In this document: positions 60,812-64,000 of the stretch, in pieces
Position numbering within the stretch: position 1 is the first letter of the stretch
Layout of the letters: each line of letters opens with the position of its first letter
From: Rehmannia glutinosa
Lineage: Eukaryota; Streptophyta; Magnoliopsida; Lamiales; Orobanchaceae
Direction: 5' to 3'
Assembly (NCBI GenBank): GCA_016081115.2
Contig: CM071928.1
Coordinates: 57,667,950 to 57,731,949 of the forward strand
Length of the DNA: 64,000 nucleotides
Position numbers and translations under genes: made by a program
The notes under the pieces: generated by a model
What the model was told of the DNA's origin: nothing
Seen by the model: only the letters and a program-made list of their open reading frames with translations
Databases searched by the model: none

Positions 60812-63800
60812 CGTCGTGCGCTGATTAAATTACGTATTATTGAAGCGTTTGCCAGATAAGTCATTTGGTGTGGCTACAATCGAACATCTGGAAGTAGCAT
60901 ATGTGTCATCATTGGAATCTTTATCATGTTCTTTCGAGATCATTATCTCCTAATCGTGCTATCCAACCATTACATCCCCAGCAATTGCTTTTCTCTTCGG
61001 CCATGCGTCTGGAAGTGTTGGGTAAGCGTCAATAAGGAGATTTCAACACTTATGTGCTGAAGTTTGCTGTGAGTCCTGTTGATTTGTGATGTCAGGAGTC
61101 ATATCTTTTGATCCTTCCCCCTCGTGATTTTCCTTTGCTGTTTTCAAAAATTTACTCAGGCTGATTTCCCGCTTCTCAATTTCGTCCTTCTCGTTACTCC
61201 TCTTTTCTTTTCCGACGATTTTCTTTGGCTAGGGTATTCTCTTTCCCCACGGCATCATCAAAGGATAAGAAGGAATAGAGGTATCTTGGCAAGCTTTGAA
61301 GTATTTTCTTGGATGTTAAGTCCTTCAAGTCTGTTATGTGTTATAAGCAATAAAATTGGATCGGTAGTTGGACTCTCTTGAAATCTAAACCGTCACTCGG
61401 CCCGTGAGAAGGCTGATTTTCAATGTCATCGTTAACAGCAACATACATATCATTGTCATTTAACCAAGCGAAACGATTTGGCGTTGTAAACTGTTGCATC
61501 TATATGCTTTCGTGTGTTCCTATATTAGTTTTGCATCAACAATTTTCAATCTCCTTTGGGCTGAAGCTTGTGAACAGATTACAGATATCACACACATTGA
61601 GTTGATTCTTCTTTGTACCCTGTTCCCATATCTGGTAGTGATGCTCTCAAATCCAGGCATAAAGGTCAAATCTCATTGGCTCCAGTCACATGTCAAAGAA
61701 GGCTGGTACACTCTCATGCGTTCAACTCAGCCAAAGTTGAACCTTCTCAGACTTAGGTGATTCTTGTTCTGGTGTTAGCCTGCAATCAAAATCAAAAATG
61801 GTGAACATGGAGTACTGAGTAAGCAGGGCTGGTGGCGATGGCGTCTTGTTAATTTTCGACTCCGTGGAGTTAGGTATTTCCAGTGAAAAAGAAAAGAACT
61901 CTGAAAGGTTCATCTTGTGGAATGGTCGATGAGTGGTCTTGTGGCCCGGTTCTTTGCAGAATGATCTGCTATGACTTCAAAGGAAACTGCCAGTCAGTCT
62001 CTTACCATTTGGGTCTGTTGTGGAGATTGGTTAAACTACTGAGCCTGTTTGTCTTATTGCATTAGTCTGTTGATTGCTCATTCAGATGGCTGGTCCTGAG
62101 CACTTACTCAGGCGATCATCGGGCGATGATGAATTTCGATGGTAGCTCATCATCAAGTTAAGTTGATAGTAGTCTGGGTTCAGGCGCCGTGCTTGGAACA
62201 CCAGCGGTGAAGTCTTTTGGATTTGTCATGGGGAGATGACTCGACTTAACCGCCAACGCCGATCTGAAAGTGACATCAAGTTACGTCGCAGAATCATAGT
62301 AGTGATCTCCTTCTGGATGGTGCAGATGATGGGAGGGATGTTCTCACCGACTTCTTGCAGAAGTCTCAACTCCGGTAGACGCCGTTTCCTCCGGCCGGTC
62401 TGCTATTTTCCGCGAAGAACTTCGTCTCCTTTCAGCAGTTAATAAATTTGTCTTAGGGTCTTCTGGTGGCGTCATTAGTCGCCCCATGGATTGCCTTTGT
62501 GCCAGTGTATAACTCCCAGGTTGTTCATCTGTCCTCAAAGGCTGCCTTGGCGACGTCTAGTCTTCTTGGCGTTCAGCTTTTTCGGTGAGGCGATCACCGT
62601 GTGGCTTAGATTGATGGCAACTTGATGTTATTATGAATTATATTTCTCTGCCGTCTGCCGGAGTTGTTGATCCTCTGCAAGCATCCTCGACTTATTTAAG
62701 GTGGAGGAGTTTACCTCATTGTTGCCCACCAATTTAGTGTGTGTTAGGAATGGGGTCCTCGTCCTCAAACTCCCATGGCTTGATTCGTTATTCAGTAGAT
62801 TCAGGCGAATTGGTAGCACACCTTCAATAGGGGTTGGCTCGTTGGGATTACTAAGCGGTTCATCGCCATCTCGCTTGTGCACTTATTAGTGAAATTTCCG
62901 GGGAAGTGGTAGCTATGGTGTTGTTTGAACAACTCCCATTGGTCGATTTCAGGCTGTGTTCTGGAGGACCTCTCCTGGTCCCTCCATTAGTCTTTGCTTT
63001 CGTGAAGGATTGATCGATAAGTGTGCCTCATGTTACAATATACATTAGCGGTCTGGTTCTCCAGTGGGCTGTGGAGAAGGGCATCGAGGAGAGGATGTCA
63101 TCAATTACGTAATTTTTGGAGATACCGGGGCAGTTACCTTCACGCTACCTCCAAGTGTAAGCCACCAAGCAACTACTCCTACCACCATCCGCCGCAGTCT
63201 AGTGATGTGCATGCGATTGTCTTGGCTATGAGTGCAGAGACACGATCAATTCAAATAGAAATTGTGGTTCTCTTCTTAACTGAACTGAGGCGTTGAGCTG
63301 TTCCATGTTGACTTACTCAACTTGTTCTCCATCATAAAGGCGATTTTGGATGTGCGGGTAGGTAGAATAAGTCATTTTTATCATTGCTCTGGCTGCAGCG
63401 GAGTTAGCCTTGTGCTTGATTTGTGTGAGCTACAGGGTTTGTGTCTTGGTTGCCTCTGCGATCGCCTTCGGCGGAACTTGGCTGCCTGTCTTCTGCAGAA
63501 CCTCTAACCTCGATTAATCTTATTACAACTAGGTAAGGTAACCGTGACTGGTTGGTTCCTCGATTCCCAGTTTGTAATGTGTTTGGCAAATCTCTGGTTT
63601 GTACAGAAAATTATTAGAAATGTATATCAAATCTTAGTGGCCCAGAAGGCAATCTTGGAATGCTCTTTTTAAAAGCCATACCACCTCAAATCTCCTCCAC
63701 ACATAATCAAAAAATGTGTAAATCATAACCTTCTTTCTGAAGCAGTGAACGTTTTCTGTGTGTGGTGAGGGCATGTTTGGTTTCAACAACAGGCGGTCTT

Positions 63801-64000
63801 CTTAGCGACTGCGAGGGCAACTTTCTTCTTTGGAGTGGAAATATTTGTATCTTAGAATTCAGTGGTCACTCTTCAGTGCTCCAGCTCTTGCATGCTTCAA
63901 CTTACAGCGCCCCGGAGAGGTTAACTAGAACATCCCTGCTTGTTAACATGATGCGCTTCCCGTAATAAGAGGGATCTTTCACCTCAATAGCGGCGACAAT
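60812..64000 (-). mobile_element. Sirevirus S5, env-like part only, minus strand
   Basis: The reverse strand is collinear with S1 about 1043-4430. The right edge (ATTGAGGTGAAAGATCC..., then GTTAACAAGCAGGATGT-like sequence) matches S1 1050-1120, and 61110-61265 matches S1 3965-4135, including a 'ggaaaatcacgagggggaaggatcaaa' block. The coiled-coil tail, PPT and 3' LTR are absent left of 60812. The rest continues beyond the window. Confidence 0.85.
60812..64000 (-). pseudogene. env-like region of Sirevirus S5, decayed
   Basis: The minus strand holds, in order from 64000: the block equivalent to the VPLRHGKAFHVNK segment, a basic Ser/Pro-rich part, the polar linker (EGDRRGNQDTNPVAHTNQ at about 63460-63407), a PNEPTPIEGVLP segment (62846-62811) also readable in S1 near 2292, the internal TTTGATGATGCC motif (61263-61236, with a weakened G-tract), and the start of the next block up to the gap. 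The frame is broken throughout. This fourth independent copy confirms the block order of the family's env-like ORF. Confidence 0.6.
61236..61263 (-). other. internal PPT-like motif of S5, degenerate
   Basis: The minus strand reads TTTGATGATGCCGTGGGGAA; 12 bases of the 16-base motif remain and the G-tract is four long. Confidence 0.6.

Noticed and set aside
60812..60860. Short segment after the gap that translates on plus as RRALIKLRIIEAFAR and looks like a bacterial gene end
   Set aside because: Its reverse strand aligns with S1 near 4390-4430 and the sequence beyond stays collinear with the Sirevirus, so bacterial or vector contamination is not needed.
1..64000. Search by eye for tRNA, rRNA and snoRNA genes
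   Set aside because: No segment with convincing cloverleaf boxes or rRNA sequence was seen; the tRNA-Met-like 12-mers are primer sites, not genes.

Overview
This window is repeat-only DNA from a plant nuclear genome, almost certainly an angiosperm. It holds three retroelement or pararetrovirus families, one hAT DNA transposon and non-coding LTR debris. No intact host gene, tRNA or rRNA was recognised. Every coding region seen is broken by frameshifts and stops. The species cannot be named from the sequence.

Layout. (1) 1-6728 is the 3' half of a plus-strand Ty1/copia Sirevirus (S1): an env-like region, polypurine tract and 3' LTR. It sits in (2) a Ty3/gypsy chromovirus LTR fragment (about 6729-9870). 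(3) 9885-34258 is an integrated Caulimoviridae locus (EPRV) read on the minus strand. Its gene order is coat protein, movement protein, PR/RT/RNase H, transactivator-like region, as in cavemoviruses and solendoviruses. (4) It is split by a complete plus-strand Sirevirus (S2, 16680-30718) with two LTRs of about 1.53 kb and a near-perfect 5-bp target duplication. Removing S2 leaves about 7.37 kb between two tRNA-Met primer sites (33950-33961 and 12532-12543), which is one unit-length viral genome followed by a truncated second unit. (5) 34259-47200 is a minus-strand Sirevirus (S3) with a local inversion of about 0.53 kb. It lies in a degenerate 'gggacc' repeat array next to the upstream viral primer site. 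(6) 47201-47960 is AT-rich DNA and 47961-51266 is a non-coding Ty3/gypsy (Tat-like) remnant. (7) 51267-57427 is the 3' part of a minus-strand chromovirus with a 4.07-kb LTR. It is cut by (8) a diverged Sirevirus LTR fragment (57428-58560). (9) 58718-60684 is a decayed hAT element ending at an N-gap (60685-60811). (10) 60812-64000 is the env-like region of another minus-strand Sirevirus (S5), running off the right edge.

The most informative parts are the unit-length pararetrovirus locus, which keeps an as-1-like enhancer, TATA box, poly(A) signal and primer sites; its rearranged leader copy; a pair of exactly complementary 16-nt motifs next to the internal and terminal G-tracts of the Sireviruses; and the inverted block in S3. 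Comparison among the repeat copies supports most calls, because single reading frames are too damaged to interpret alone. No database search was possible, so family names rest on recognised motifs and order.
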